From Polynucleobacter duraquae (GTDB lineage Bacteria > Pseudomonadota > Gammaproteobacteria > Burkholderiales > Burkholderiaceae): a DNA stretch of 64,000 bases. Below are positions 30,042-39,355 of this stretch, piece after piece; the stretch's first letter is position 1; every line of letters begins with the position of its first letter. Location of the stretch: NCBI RefSeq assembly GCF_000973625.1, contig NZ_CP007501.1:1922001-1986000 (forward strand). Direction: 5' to 3'. The notes below the pieces were generated by a model. That model ran no database searches. It saw nothing but the letters and a program-made list of their open reading frames with translations, and was not told the origin of the DNA. The position numbers were made by a program, and so were the translations under genes.

Positions 30042-32006
30042 CTAAGGCAGCTCAGAAGCATTTGCCACTTTAGGAGTGATTACTCCTAAACGCTGCTTTA
30101 AAGATTGCGTTTGTCCATGCATTACCGATGAATAGTACGTTGCATTAGCCAAAACGTTTTTTACGTAAGTTCGTGTTTCATTAAACGGAATTGTTTCTGC
30201 AAAAATTGCACCCTCTGTTGGGCTAGTCAGTTTTTCCCGCCAGGTTTTAGAACGCGATGGACCAGCGTTATAAGCTGCAGATGCTAGTACCCAAGAGCCA
30301 TCTAGATCTACTAAGACCATGTTCAGGTAATTACTACCTAAGGTCAGGTTGGTATTGGTATCGGTGAGCTTGTCATTGGTGTAAGAAGTCATGCCAATCT
30401 TCTTGGCTACATACTTTGCTGTGTTTGGCATCACTTGCATCAATCCTGAAGCGCCGACCGAAGAGGAAGCATTCATGATGAAGCGTGACTCTTGGCGAAT
30501 CAATCCATAGGTCCAGGCCAAGTTCAAATCAATTTGTTTTGCAATCGGAGATAGCTCATCACGATAGGGCGTGGGGTAGCGCAAACTGAAGTCATGCTCT
30601 TGCTTTGTACGGTCAGCAGTATTGACAACGCGGTCATATAGACCAATACGCTTGGCATACTCAGCAGATGCTAAGAGTTGCTTATCAGTCATGTTACGCA
30701 ATTCCCAATTCCACTCACGATTACCTTCAAAGCGCAAATTCATGGCATAGAAACGCTCACCTCTGATAAAGCCTTTGCGCTGAGACATCGCTTCGATTTC
30801 CGCTTCACCAACCTTAGTACGCGAGGGCACGTGATTGGATTTACCAAGATCTTCTCGCGCAAGCTGCCCATAAAAATTGTATTGATCGGCAACGAGCTCA
30901 AGATTCTCGCGTGCCTTTTCATTTTGTCCATCGACTTTTAATGCACGCGCATACCAATAAGTCCAGGCAGGATCTTTACTGCGTACAGCAGGATTCATAC
31001 CTTCAATCGCATTTTTTACTAGCGTCCAATCCTTAGCGCGTAAGCCAGCACGTACCTTCCACTCCTGACCTTCAGTAGAGAGCAGTTCGTTATAACCAAG
31101 CTCTTGTTGAAAACGATAGGCATCGTCTGCATTAGGGTCTAATTTCTTTGCAAGGAACTGACCGATGACACCCCAAGCTACAGCTTGATTTTCTTTGCTG
31201 TATCGTGATGCATTTTGTGAAAAATCTTTAAATACTTTTGCAGGATCCGCCTTGGCAGCTTTCACGATCTCGGCAATAGAATCTTCACCACCTAAGCGAC
31301 GTGACATCGTGTCAAAACCCATCTCACTGGCAGCGCGACCAATTGCTTTTGCTTCACTCGGTGTCATACCTCCGGCACCAACCAAGGCGGGCACTAACTC
31401 TTGGCAAGCTTGGCCAAAATAGCGTGGGTCCAACAATACTGCACGCGCATCAATCGCCACTTTGGTTGGGTTCTCACCTTGAGCTAATTTCGACTGCAGT
31501 GAATAGCATTTCACCTGAGTATCGTCATCCAAAACAAACTTTGGATATTCAACATCAAAGCGAGACCAATCTTTACGCTTACCTAAAACGAGCAACCAAT
31601 CATTACGCATCCGATCAGCCAAAGCCGTACCTTGATATTGATTTAGAAAAGCTGCCACCTGAGAGTCAGCATTACTATCGGCACGTGCGCTACCAGCACT
31701 GTCAAATAACTGGGGCTTAATGCGGAAATAAGCTACATAGTCGTCATAGGGGTAACTGGAGAGGCTAGCAGCTAATGTTTGTGCACGAGCTACGTCATTT
31801 CTTTTAGCAGCTTCGCGTAACTCAATAAAAGTGCGATCGCCTTCTGTGATTTCAAAAGCTGAAATTCTGCTTTCTTTATTCGAAGGAGTTTTCTTAACTT
31901 TCTCTGCAGAAATACTGGGCGTAGAAACTGCCAGGGTCAAAAGCAGCATTCCGCCCACGATTTTTTGCCAGCCACCAGAAAGATTAAAACTCTTTTTCAC
32001 CGTCAT
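30042..32006 (-). CDS. slt: Soluble lytic murein transglycosylase (Slt70-like)
   Basis: Periplasmic enzyme cleaving peptidoglycan to 1,6-anhydro muropeptides. A signal peptide covers about 1-34 (hydrophobic core LLLTLAVSTP, ISA cleavage). A long alpha-superhelical U-shaped region (about 50-470) precedes the catalytic SLT domain with RQESRF, catalytic Glu506, then GASGLMQVMPNTA and YNAGPSR. Length 654 matches Slt70. Its products are the substrates of AmpG, encoded at 40807-42141. It diverges from the 5-FTHF cyclo-ligase gene across about 40 bp. Confidence 0.94.
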   Translation of the reverse strand: MTVKKSFNLSGGWQKIVGGMLLLTLAVSTPSISAEKVKKTPSNKESRISAFEITEGDRTFIELREAAKRNDVARAQTLAASLSSYPYDDYVAYFRIKPQLFDSAGSARADSNADSQVAAFLNQYQGTALADRMRNDWLLVLGKRKDWSRFDVEYPKFVLDDDTQVKCYSLQSKLAQGENPTKVAIDARAVLLDPRYFGQACQELVPALVGAGGMTPSEAKAIGRAASEMGFDTMSRRLGGEDSIAEIVKAAKADPAKVFKDFSQNASRYSKENQAVAWGVIGQFLAKKLDPNADDAYRFQQELGYNELLSTEGQEWKVRAGLRAKDWTLVKNAIEGMNPAVRSKDPAWTYWYARALKVDGQNEKARENLELVADQYNFYGQLAREDLGKSNHVPSRTKVGEAEIEAMSQRKGFIRGERFYAMNLRFEGNREWNWELRNMTDKQLLASAEYAKRIGLYDRVVNTADRTKQEHDFSLRYPTPYRDELSPIAKQIDLNLAWTYGLIRQESRFIMNASSSVGASGLMQVMPNTAKYVAKKIGMTSYTNDKLTDTNTNLTLGSNYLNMVLVDLDGSWVLASAAYNAGPSRSKTWREKLTSPTEGAIFAETIPFNETRTYVKNVLANATYYSSVMHGQTQSLKQRLGVITPKVANASELP

Positions 32007-32046
32007 ACCTTATCGATTTACTATATCTCTCAATTTTCGCCTGATA

Positions 32047-32679
32047 ATGGTCGATATGCACGGCAATTCTCCAAAATCGCTACGGCAGGACTTGTTAGCC
32101 CAAAGGAAACGGTTTGCGGCCAGCGTAGGCTATTCCACAATTGAAGAGTCCGTTTTAGCCGAACTAGCTAGTTTTCTGGCTGACCATGACGCCCAAGTTC
32201 AATCCATTGCCTTGTATTGCCCCATACAAGATGAGCTTGATTTACGACCTGCATTATTAGCTTGGGCTAAGAATAATCCGGATAAAACGCTGGCACTCCC
32301 CTTTGCGCGTCCCGATAAACATTTAGATTTCTATGTCTGGGAAGAGGATGACCTGCTGATTCCAAGTCGCCACGGCGTACCAGAGCCAGACCCCAACAAT
32401 CCCCGCAGACCTCAAATTACTCCAGACTGTATTTTGATTCCCTGCGTTGGTTGGTCACAATCCAAGGTGGGGGATAAAACCCATTATTGGCGGCTGGGCT
32501 ATGGGGGCGGCTACTTTGATCGCACTTTAGCGCAATTGCGTAAAGCCAAGCCAAACCTACTCTGCATAGGAATTGGCTTTGATTGGCAAAAGTTAGATGA
32601 TGCGCAGTGGCAAGCTCAAACACATGATGAGCCTTTAGATGCCATGCTGACTGAGTCAGGCTTAGTAATTACTTATTGA
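32047..32679 (+). CDS. 5-formyltetrahydrofolate cyclo-ligase
   Basis: Converts 5-formyl-THF to 5,10-methenyl-THF with ATP, feeding the one-carbon pool. Protein of 210 residues; visible motifs are KSLRQDLLAQRKRF near the start, the CILIPCVGW segment, and the ATP-site YWRLGYGGGYFDRTLA. ATG at 32047 (or 32056) is preferred: the longer open frame from 31831 would read through the slt start on the other strand. It overlaps the convergent metF by 11 nt, and both enzymes act on THF one-carbon units. Confidence 0.93.
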   Translation: MVDMHGNSPKSLRQDLLAQRKRFAASVGYSTIEESVLAELASFLADHDAQVQSIALYCPIQDELDLRPALLAWAKNNPDKTLALPFARPDKHLDFYVWEEDDLLIPSRHGVPEPDPNNPRRPQITPDCILIPCVGWSQSKVGDKTHYWRLGYGGGYFDRTLAQLRKAKPNLLCIGIGFDWQKLDDAQWQAQTHDEPLDAMLTESGLVITY

Positions 32680-33499
32680 GACTTAAATTATCTGCAATGG
32701 CTAAAACGGCGTCGGCCTGATTTAATGAATAGAAATGCAATCCAGGCGCACCTGCTACTAAAAGCTGGTCGCAAAGATCGGTAACTACCTCTTCACCAAA
32801 TGCACGAATAGAAGCAGTGTCATCACCATAGGACTGTAGACGCAAACGAATCCAACGCGGGATTTCTGCACCGCAGGCATCCGAGAAGCGGAGCAACTGA
32901 GTGCTATTGGTAATCGGCATGATTCCTGCAATCACCGGCTGAGTAACACCTAATTCATATGCCTCATCGACAAAACGGAAATAGGCATCGCTGTTATAGA
33001 AGTATTGTGTGACTGCGGAGTTTGCTCCAGCCTTCATCTTCTGCACAAAGAAGTCGACATCCGTTGCAGGTGACTTGGCCTGAGGATGGCATTCAGGATA
33101 GGCCGCTACATCAATATGAAACCAGTCGCCAGTTTCTGTACGAATAAATTCAACTAATTCATTCGCATGATGGAACTCACCATACTGACCCATGCCAGAT
33201 GGTAAGTCGCCACGCAAAGCTACGATACGCTTGATACCTAAAGCTTGATATTGCTTCAACATCTCGCGCACGTTATCACGTGAGCTACCAACACAAGATA
33301 AGTGGGGAGCAACCGCTGCACCAGCAGCGTGAATATCGCTCACCACTTTTAATGTGCCAGATTGAGTAGAGCCACCAGCGCCAAAGGTCACAGAATAAAA
33401 AGCGGGCTTGAGCATTTCACTAAAACGCTCACGCACGAGATGTAACTTATTCTCACCTTCAGGTGTTTTTGGAGGAAAGAATTCAACGCTTAATTCCAT
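32669..33499 (-). CDS. metF: 5,10-methylenetetrahydrofolate reductase
   Basis: Flavoprotein that makes 5-methyl-THF, the methyl donor for MetH. TIM-barrel protein of 276 residues starting MELSVEFFPPKTPEGE, the family's usual entry with the catalytic-type Glu (here in VEFFPP). SVTFGAGGSTQSGT, HLSCVGSSRDNV, ALRGDLPSG and TQYFYNSDAYFRF are also present. It lies 55 nt downstream of ahcY in the same direction, so metK-ahcY-metF may form one methionine-cycle transcription unit. No terminator is visible between ahcY and metF. Confidence 0.96.
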   Translation of the reverse strand: MELSVEFFPPKTPEGENKLHLVRERFSEMLKPAFYSVTFGAGGSTQSGTLKVVSDIHAAGAAVAPHLSCVGSSRDNVREMLKQYQALGIKRIVALRGDLPSGMGQYGEFHHANELVEFIRTETGDWFHIDVAAYPECHPQAKSPATDVDFFVQKMKAGANSAVTQYFYNSDAYFRFVDEAYELGVTQPVIAGIMPITNSTQLLRFSDACGAEIPRWIRLRLQSYGDDTASIRAFGEEVVTDLCDQLLVAGAPGLHFYSLNQADAVLAIADNLSLNK

Positions 33500-33553
33500 A
33501 ATCTTGGGCCTGTGTCTCTATTTCTCTGTTAAACAATTCATGCAAGGAGCGGA

Positions 33554-34999
33554 TTAATAACGGTAGTGATCGGTCTTATAAGGACCTTCCTTCGTCACAC
33601 CAATGTAAGAAGCTTGCTGATCTGACAATACAGTTAACTGAGCATTCAATGTCTTGAGCTGCAAACGCGCAACCTTTTCATCCAAATGCTTAGGCAAGGT
33701 ATAAACACCGACTGGGTATTTATCTGTACCAACTGCATTCCACAATTCGATCTGTGCAATCACTTGGTTTGCAAATGAAGAGCTCATTACGTATGAAGGA
33801 TGTCCGGTACCACAACCGAGATTAACCAAACGACCTTTAGCCAAGATGATGATGCGCTTCTCGGGATTGCCGTTAGCTGCTGGGAAAATCACGTGATCTA
33901 CTTGTGGCTTAATTTCTTCCCACTTGTATTTCTCAATACCAGCAACATCAATCTCATTATCAAAGTGGCCAATGTTACAAACGATGGCTTGATTCTTCAT
34001 CTTGACCATATGGTCGTGTGTAATCACATGGTAGTTACCAGTTGCCGAAACAAAGATATCCGCTTTATCTGCAGCGTAATCCATTGTGACAACGCGGTAG
34101 CCCTCCATCGCAGCTTGCAATGCACAAATTGGATCCACTTCAGTAACCCAAACTTGAGCAGACAAAGCACGCAGAGCTTGTGCTGAACCCTTACCTACGT
34201 CGCCATAACCACAAACAACGGCAACCTTACCGGCAACCATCACATCAGTTGCACGCTTGATCGCGTCGACCAAAGACTCGCGGCAACCATAGAGGTTATC
34301 AAACTTACTCTTGGTAACAGAGTCATTGACGTTAATAGCCGGGAACTTTAATTCGCCCTTAGCAAACATCTGATAGAGGCGATGTACACCAGTAGTGGTC
34401 TCTTCTGTAACGCCTTTAACTTTTTCTAAACGGGTGGAATACCAAGTTGGGTCTTGCGCCAATTTCTTTTTGATGGCCGCAAACAAAATAGTTTCTTCTT
34501 CGCTAGTTGGGTGATTCAAGCAAGCCTGATCTTTCTCAGCGCTTGCACCGAGGTGCAGCAACAAAGTCGCATCACCACCGTCATCCAAAATCATATTAGT
34601 GAAGCCGCCATCAGCCCACTCAAAAATACGGTGGGTGTAATCCCAGTATTGCTCAAGCGTTTCACCCTTGATCGCAAACACCGGTGTGCCGTTAGCAGCA
34701 ATCGCTGCAGCAGCGTGGTCTTGTGTAGAGAAAATATTGCAAGATGCCCACTGCACTTCAGCGCCAAGCGCTTCCAGCGTCTCGATCAAAACTGCAGTTT
34801 GAATGGTCATATGCAATGAGCCAGTGATGCGCGCACCACGCAATGGCTGCTGCGCTGCGAACTCATCGCGAATGGCGATAAGACCTGGCATTTCAGTTTC
34901 AGCAATGGCGATTTCTTTACGGCCAAAGTCAGCCAAAGAAATATCAGCAATAGCGCAACGGGTTGCTACAAAGTTATCTAAATCGGAAACGGTACTCAT
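33554..34999 (-). CDS. ahcY: Adenosylhomocysteinase (SAH hydrolase)
   Basis: NAD-dependent enzyme splitting S-adenosylhomocysteine to adenosine and homocysteine. Protein of 481 residues from ATG at 34999. Visible motifs are the substrate region [17 protein letters not shown], the NAD loop [15 protein letters not shown], and the C-terminal KTDHYRY with the cofactor-contacting Lys/Tyr. The ATG at 35059 was rejected because it lies in the leader: the family N-terminus starts at [10 protein letters not shown]. An SAH riboswitch (35068-35172) and hairpins in the leader lie directly upstream, so expression should rise when SAH accumulates. Confidence 0.97.
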   Translation of the reverse strand: MSTVSDLDNFVATRCAIADISLADFGRKEIAIAETEMPGLIAIRDEFAAQQPLRGARITGSLHMTIQTAVLIETLEALGAEVQWASCNIFSTQDHAAAAIAANGTPVFAIKGETLEQYWDYTHRIFEWADGGFTNMILDDGGDATLLLHLGASAEKDQACLNHPTSEEETILFAAIKKKLAQDPTWYSTRLEKVKGVTEETTTGVHRLYQMFAKGELKFPAINVNDSVTKSKFDNLYGCRESLVDAIKRATDVMVAGKVAVVCGYGDVGKGSAQALRALSAQVWVTEVDPICALQAAMEGYRVVTMDYAADKADIFVSATGNYHVITHDHMVKMKNQAIVCNIGHFDNEIDVAGIEKYKWEEIKPQVDHVIFPAANGNPEKRIIILAKGRLVNLGCGTGHPSYVMSSSFANQVIAQIELWNAVGTDKYPVGVYTLPKHLDEKVARLQLKTLNAQLTVLSDQQASYIGVTKEGPYKTDHYRY

Positions 35000-35004
35000 G
35001 AATG

Positions 35005-35070
35005 CTCCAGCTAAATACGATCCAATGCTGGAGTAGAAACTCGCTAGCCATTGAATCATGGGTTAGCGAG
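35005..35070 (-). promoter_or_regulatory. ahcY leader expression platform (two hairpins, one hiding the ribosome-binding site)
   Basis: On the minus strand, CTCCAGC (35027-35033) can pair with GCTGGAG (35005-35011). The latter holds the GGAG ribosome-binding site 5 nt before the ahcY ATG, so the hairpin would block translation. Just upstream, CTCGCTA and TAGCGAG at the ends of 35040-35070 form another stem with an inner CCAT/ATGG helix. Its 5' arm shares the CTC of the aptamer's 3' strand (35068-35073), so aptamer and hairpin compete. Pairings were read by eye; the direction of switching is inferred. Confidence 0.6.
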
Positions 35071-35172
35071 CGCAGTTGCAATTAGCAAACTCTGGGGTTA
35101 CCTAGGAGTTCACTCCCTTCAAGCCTGGGGAAACACTGGTTCTCAGTATTCCTTGCAACGCTCCTTGAAGGT
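35068..35172 (-). ncRNA. SAH riboswitch aptamer upstream of ahcY
   Basis: The minus-strand leader matches the S-adenosylhomocysteine riboswitch. P1 is formed by CCTTCAAG (ending near 35164) and CTTGAAGG (35117 region). The conserved core GGAGCGTTGCAAGG follows the 5' P1 strand and CCCAGGCT precedes the 3' P1 strand. A hairpin is formed by ACTG/CAGT. The distal TGCAACTGCGCTC pairs with GAGCGTTGCA to give the pseudoknotted helix. Known SAH riboswitches lie upstream of ahcY and turn expression on when SAH is high. Location and motifs agree well; an Infernal search against the Rfam SAH model would confirm it. Confidence 0.9.
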
Positions 35173-35200
35173 ATGGCGAAATTGTAATCAATTTCGCCAT
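35173..35200. promoter_or_regulatory. Perfect 12-bp inverted repeat abutting the SAH riboswitch (operator or hairpin)
   Basis: ATGGCGAAATTG (35173-35184) and CAATTTCGCCAT (35189-35200) form a perfect inverted repeat with a 4-nt spacer. On the minus strand the repeat includes TACAAT, a good -10 box, placed so that transcription would begin near the first base of the aptamer's P1. No U-tract follows on the minus strand, so a simple metK terminator is unlikely. A repressor operator over the ahcY promoter is the preferred reading; an RNA hairpin is the alternative. Confidence 0.55.
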
Positions 35201-35250
35201 ATTTCGCCTCAAAACAAAACATACTGCCAATTTACTACCTAGAAAGCAGA

Positions 35251-36417
35251 TTACAAGCCAGCTGCCGCACGTAATGCAGGCGCCTTATCGCACTGCTCCC
35301 AAGTAAATTCTGGCTCTTCACGACCAAAGTGGCCATATGCAGCAGTCTTGCGATAAATCGGACGCAAGAGGTTCAACATCTTGACGATGCCTTTTGGACG
35401 CAAGTCAAAATGCTCAGATACCAGTTGCGCAATCTTTTCATCAGAGATCTTGCCAGTGCCAAAGGTGCTGACCATTACTGAAGTTGGCTTCGCCACACCA
35501 ATTGCGTAAGAGATCTGAATCAAGCACTTGCTTGCCAAACCAGCAGCAACTACGTTCTTCGCTACATAACGACCAGCATAGGCAGCAGAACGATCTACCT
35601 TAGAAGGATCCTTACCTGAGAATGCACCACCACCGTGAGGGGCCGCACCGCCGTAAGTGTCCACAATAATCTTACGACCTGTTAGCCCACAATCGCCTTG
35701 CGGGCCACCGATCACAAATCGACCTGTTGGGTTCACCAAGAAGTTAATTGCACCTTTGATCAAGTGCTTTGGTAGCACTGGTTTGATGATTTCTTCGATC
35801 ACTGCTTCACGTAATTTCTCAAGAGAAATATCTTCATCATGCTGCGTGGAGAGAACCACGGTATCGATTGAGTCAGGCTTGCCATCCACATAACGCAAGG
35901 TCACTTGAGACTTGGCATCTGGGCGCAGCCAGTTCAAACGGCCATCACGGCGCAATTGAGATTGACGCTCTACCAAACGGTGTGACAAATGAATCGGTAA
36001 AGGCATGAGCTCTGTCGTTTCATCACAGGCATAACCAAACATCAAGCCTTGATCACCAGCACCTTGATCCAAGCCATCGTCATGCGCCTTATCAACGCCT
36101 TGAGCGATATCAGGGCTTTGCTTGTCATAGGCAACCAAAACCGCACAACCTTTGTAGTCAATGCCGTAGTCAGTATTGTCGTAACCAATTTCACGCAAAG
36201 TGTTACGGGCTACTTGGATATAGTCCACGTTGGCATTTGTAGTAATCTCACCAGCCAACACTACCAAGCCGGTATTACACAAAGTTTCTGCAGCAACGCG
36301 CGCAGTAGGGTCCTGAGCCAGGATCGAATCCAAGATCGCATCAGAGATTTGGTCTGCTACTTTGTCGGGGTGACCTTCAGAAACTGATTCGGAGGTGAAG
36401 AAGTAATCATTTGCCAT
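35251..36417 (-). CDS. metK: S-adenosylmethionine synthase
   Basis: Makes SAM from methionine and ATP. Protein of 388 residues with the hallmark motifs [18 protein letters not shown] (ATP and metal binding, about 12-29), [12 protein letters not shown], and the P-loop-like [19 protein letters not shown]. Length matches E. coli MetK. An AGGA ribosome-binding site precedes the ATG. The upstream 202-bp gap separates it from a divergent acyltransferase gene; I saw no convincing SAM riboswitch there. ahcY follows on the same strand after a 251-bp gap that holds an SAH riboswitch. Confidence 0.97.
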   Translation of the reverse strand: MANDYFFTSESVSEGHPDKVADQISDAILDSILAQDPTARVAAETLCNTGLVVLAGEITTNANVDYIQVARNTLREIGYDNTDYGIDYKGCAVLVAYDKQSPDIAQGVDKAHDDGLDQGAGDQGLMFGYACDETTELMPLPIHLSHRLVERQSQLRRDGRLNWLRPDAKSQVTLRYVDGKPDSIDTVVLSTQHDEDISLEKLREAVIEEIIKPVLPKHLIKGAINFLVNPTGRFVIGGPQGDCGLTGRKIIVDTYGGAAPHGGGAFSGKDPSKVDRSAAYAGRYVAKNVVAAGLASKCLIQISYAIGVAKPTSVMVSTFGTGKISDEKIAQLVSEHFDLRPKGIVKMLNLLRPIYRKTAAYGHFGREEPEFTWEQCDKAPALRAAAGL

Positions 36418-36619
36418 TGCATATTCCTTTAAAAATTAACACGATCTATGGACAACTCGACGTGCCAGGAATTTCAACGGCGACGTTTTAGCAGAATTTA
36501 TGAATCGCCCTGCAAGTTGCCTTAACTCAGCGATGGGTCAATTCTATTCGAAAAACATCACATTCATCAAGCGAAGCTGAAAATTTGGCCCTATCGCCCG
36601 CATTGAATATCATTAGAGG

Positions 36620-37480
36620 GTGTACAAACTCCTTCTCAAGCTCACCCTTGCTGCAATTGCAGTCTTGCCCTTATTCGTAGTTCAGGTGATTGGGGCTGCC
36701 TTAGGAATCTTCGCCTACGTAGGATCCAAACAATATCGATCACTTTTCCGTCCTCAATATGAGGCGGTTACTAAAAGCCATCATCTACCACTTCAAATCT
36801 GGAGTGCAGCGGCGGCCTCAGGGCAGCTCTTCTCAGACAGCTTATGGATTTGGCGAAATCCCAAAAAAGCTCTTTCCCTGGTTGAAATACAAGACTGGGA
36901 TCTAGTTGAGGCAGCCATTAATGGAGGTCATGGCCTAGTCATGCTCACGCCACACCTAGGCGGCTTTGAAATCATTCCCCGAGTATTGGCTCAGCACTTT
37001 CCGGCCACCATCCTCTATCGCCCTTCTCGCCAAGAATGGCTCAATGAAGTAGTGGAAGAGGGTCGCGCCTATCCCAATATGCACTTCGTACCAACTAACC
37101 TGAATGGCGTTCGTCAAATGACGCGCGCCCTCACCCGCGGTGAAGCCATAGGGATTCTTCCAGATCAAGTACCGAGTGGCGGTGAAGGCGTATGGGTACC
37201 GTTCTTTGGGCGCTTAGCTTATACAACGCCACTGCCAGCACGCTTAGCCAATCGCAACAACACACCTGTTGTCATGTTTACCGCTAAACGCAAAGGGCTA
37301 GGCAAAGGCTGGCTCATGCAAGCCAAGAGGCTAGAGCCACTTTCTGAAGATTCCACACTGGCAGCGGCTGAACTGAACGTTGCCATTGAGAATGCCATCT
37401 TAGTTGCACCCAATCAATTCATCTGGGCGTATAACCGCTACAAACATCCAAGCGGAGCAGAATTGCCACCAAGTAATTAG
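36620..37480 (+). CDS. LpxL/HtrB-family lipid A biosynthesis acyltransferase (divergent copy)
   Basis: Inner-membrane lysophospholipid/lipid A acyltransferase-type protein of 286 residues. One N-terminal membrane helix (about 4-30) is followed by the catalytic HX4E motif in TPHLGGFE, FRP-like LYRPSRQ, and PDQVPSGGEGVWVPFFGR. The start is GTG, directly after an AGAGG sequence with almost no spacing; a TAG lies two codons upstream, so no longer form exists. It is 24 nt ahead of a second, rather different family member and then dapF. Which acylation step it performs is not settled by sequence. Confidence 0.85.
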   Translation: MYKLLLKLTLAAIAVLPLFVVQVIGAALGIFAYVGSKQYRSLFRPQYEAVTKSHHLPLQIWSAAAASGQLFSDSLWIWRNPKKALSLVEIQDWDLVEAAINGGHGLVMLTPHLGGFEIIPRVLAQHFPATILYRPSRQEWLNEVVEEGRAYPNMHFVPTNLNGVRQMTRALTRGEAIGILPDQVPSGGEGVWVPFFGRLAYTTPLPARLANRNNTPVVMFTAKRKGLGKGWLMQAKRLEPLSEDSTLAAAELNVAIENAILVAPNQFIWAYNRYKHPSGAELPPSN

Positions 37481-37504
37481 TTAGTAAATTTATAATTTGC
37501 TCTC

Positions 37505-38404
37505 ATGACCTGGTTACAAAATGTTTTTAATTTTCTAGCGCTGAGCTTGCTGCGCCTGTTTGCATTTTTACCCTATAGTTTCACTATTCAGATTGGCTAT
37601 GGTCTTGGCTGGTTAGCAGCACATATATCCAATGAGCGTGCCAAGGTTGTAAAAACGAACTTGCGCCTGTGCTTTCCCAATCTATGCGAAGAGGAAATTC
37701 ATTTCCTTGCGCTAGAGCACTGGAAATTATTTGGTCGTAGCGTGATGGAGAGAAGTCGCATCTGGCTTGGCAGTGGAAAACAGATTACTGATATCGTCAC
37801 CATCAACTCTGCTATTACTCTAGGCGATCGTAAGCCACGACTCCTGATTAACCCCCACTTTATTGGACTTGAAGGTGGCTTTATGGCCCTCTCCGTCTTA
37901 GCAAGCGAGCATGACTGGCCTCGCGGTGCCGGCCTCTATCAAAATATGAAAAACCCCTTCTTCAATCAAAAAATGATTGAATGGAGAAATCGTTTCGGAG
38001 GGAAATCGATTGAGAGACAAAGCCGCTTACGTGATTTGATTCGGGAAATTCAGACGGGGAACTTTATTTTTATTGCACCCGATATTGATCTCGGTCCACG
38101 TGACTCTATTTTTGTACCCTTCTTTGGTATTCAGACAAATACGATTACCTCTGTGTCACGTTTAGCTAGGCTTAGTGGCGCAGAAGTTTGCCTCATGACT
38201 ACCACCCTGAATCCTGATCGCAAAGCTTATACCTGCAATATCAGCACCCCACTTCCCAACTTCCCAACAGATGATGTGGAAGCGGATACTACGCGCCTGA
38301 ATAAATACATAGAAGAGCTTGTTCGAGAAAGGCCGGCAGAGTACTATTGGGTACACAAACGCTTTAAGTATAGGCCGCCTGGCGAGCCTAGTCTTTATAA
38401 CTAA
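37505..38404 (+). CDS. LpxL/LpxM-type lysophospholipid acyltransferase (paralogue of the gene at 60703)
   Basis: Membrane-anchored acyltransferase of 299 residues expected to add a secondary acyl chain to lipid A. N-terminal hydrophobic helix (about 9-33), HX4E motif in NPHFIGLE, substrate motif APDIDLG and a C-terminal [16 protein letters not shown]. It is closely related to the protein at 60703-61590, with long matching stretches such as [18 protein letters not shown]. It sits between another acyltransferase and dapF; acyltransferase-dapF is a common order in betaproteobacteria. Confidence 0.9.
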   Translation: MTWLQNVFNFLALSLLRLFAFLPYSFTIQIGYGLGWLAAHISNERAKVVKTNLRLCFPNLCEEEIHFLALEHWKLFGRSVMERSRIWLGSGKQITDIVTINSAITLGDRKPRLLINPHFIGLEGGFMALSVLASEHDWPRGAGLYQNMKNPFFNQKMIEWRNRFGGKSIERQSRLRDLIREIQTGNFIFIAPDIDLGPRDSIFVPFFGIQTNTITSVSRLARLSGAEVCLMTTTLNPDRKAYTCNISTPLPNFPTDDVEADTTRLNKYIEELVRERPAEYYWVHKRFKYRPPGEPSLYN

Positions 38405-38415
38405 TTGGAATTCTT

Positions 38416-39318
38416 GTGAGCACGAATTTAACCAGGCCTGCACGCACATTACGCTTTACCAAAATGCATGGTGCAGGCAATGACTTCATTGTGCTCAATG
38501 GGATTGATCAAGATCTCACCAACATCACCCGCGAGCAATGGCAAAAACTAGCGCACCGTCAGCTTGGCATTGGCGCCGATCAAATTCTGCTCGTTGAAAA
38601 AGCTACGCGCCCCGATGCTGACTTTCGTTATCGCATTTTTAATTCTGATGGCGGTGAAGTTGAGCAATGTGGCAATGGCTCACGTTGCTTTGTACGCTTT
38701 GTGATCGACCAAGGCCTTTCTACGAAGAATCCCTTACGTGTAGAAGTGGCCCACACTGTTCTCATCCTGAAGTCTCATGATGATGGTCAGGTGGAAGTGG
38801 ATATGGGTACGCCGATTTTTGAGCATCACCAAATTCCTTTTAATGCGAGCGACCTAGCAAGTAAGCAAGAGTTTCATGAAATGCTGTATGCGCTACCCAT
38901 TAAAGCTCCTGCCGCACACGACAGCTGGATCGGTGTTGTCTCGATGGGCAATCCTCATGCAGTACAAGTAGTGGGCGATATCGATAGCGCGCCTGTACTC
39001 GAAGAGGGTCCATCAATTGAAAAAAATCCTGTATTTCCAAAACGCGTGAATGCAGGCTATATGCAAATCCTGAATCGCCATGAAATCCAATTGCGCGTCT
39101 ATGAGCGCGGCGCTGGCGAGACTCTCGCTTGTGGCACTGGCGCATGCGCTGCAGTGGTTTCAGGCATTCGTCGTGGCTTGCTTGACTCACCGGTGAAGGT
39201 GCGTACCCGCGGGGGCGATTTACAAATTGCCTGGGGCGGCCTCATCAATGAAGTGATTCAACCTGTGATCATGACCGGTCCAGCCATTACCGTATTCGAA
39301 GGCGAGGTAAAAATCTAA
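38416..39318 (+). CDS. dapF: Diaminopimelate epimerase
   Basis: Converts LL- to meso-diaminopimelate for peptidoglycan and lysine. Protein of 300 residues with the two catalytic cysteines in [10 protein letters not shown] (Cys85) and [10 protein letters not shown] (Cys239), and the entry motif [16 protein letters not shown]. The start is GTG at 38416, 11 nt after the acyltransferase stop. The first in-frame ATG (Met17) would cut off the first beta strand, so GTG is preferred. In many relatives dapF is followed by DUF484 and xerC; here those two lie about 9 kb away. Confidence 0.95.
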   Translation: MSTNLTRPARTLRFTKMHGAGNDFIVLNGIDQDLTNITREQWQKLAHRQLGIGADQILLVEKATRPDADFRYRIFNSDGGEVEQCGNGSRCFVRFVIDQGLSTKNPLRVEVAHTVLILKSHDDGQVEVDMGTPIFEHHQIPFNASDLASKQEFHEMLYALPIKAPAAHDSWIGVVSMGNPHAVQVVGDIDSAPVLEEGPSIEKNPVFPKRVNAGYMQILNRHEIQLRVYERGAGETLACGTGACAAVVSGIRRGLLDSPVKVRTRGGDLQIAWGGLINEVIQPVIMTGPAITVFEGEVKI

Positions 39319-39355
39319 GAGCGGGGCTAGACAGTTTCTGTAACCACTCTTAGAT
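39313..39355. terminator. Convergent hairpin spanning the dapF and pyrE stops
   Basis: ATCTAAGAG (39313-39321) and CTCTTAGAT (39347-39355) form a 9-bp inverted repeat, extended by GG/CC after one mismatch, with a small ACAG/CTGT hairpin in the loop. It contains the dapF stop codon and touches the pyrE stop. There is no T-run, so it is a weak or Rho-assisted terminator candidate acting on both strands, or an mRNA 3'-end stabiliser. Confidence 0.4.

Noticed and set aside
31831-32046. N-terminal extension of the 5-FTHF cyclo-ligase
   Set aside because: It is antisense to the slt start, and the family N-terminus begins near the ATG at 32047.
36418-36619. SAM riboswitch upstream of metK
   Set aside because: No SAM-I, SAM-II or SAM-IV-like core was recognisable in the 202-bp gap, and no confident promoter either.
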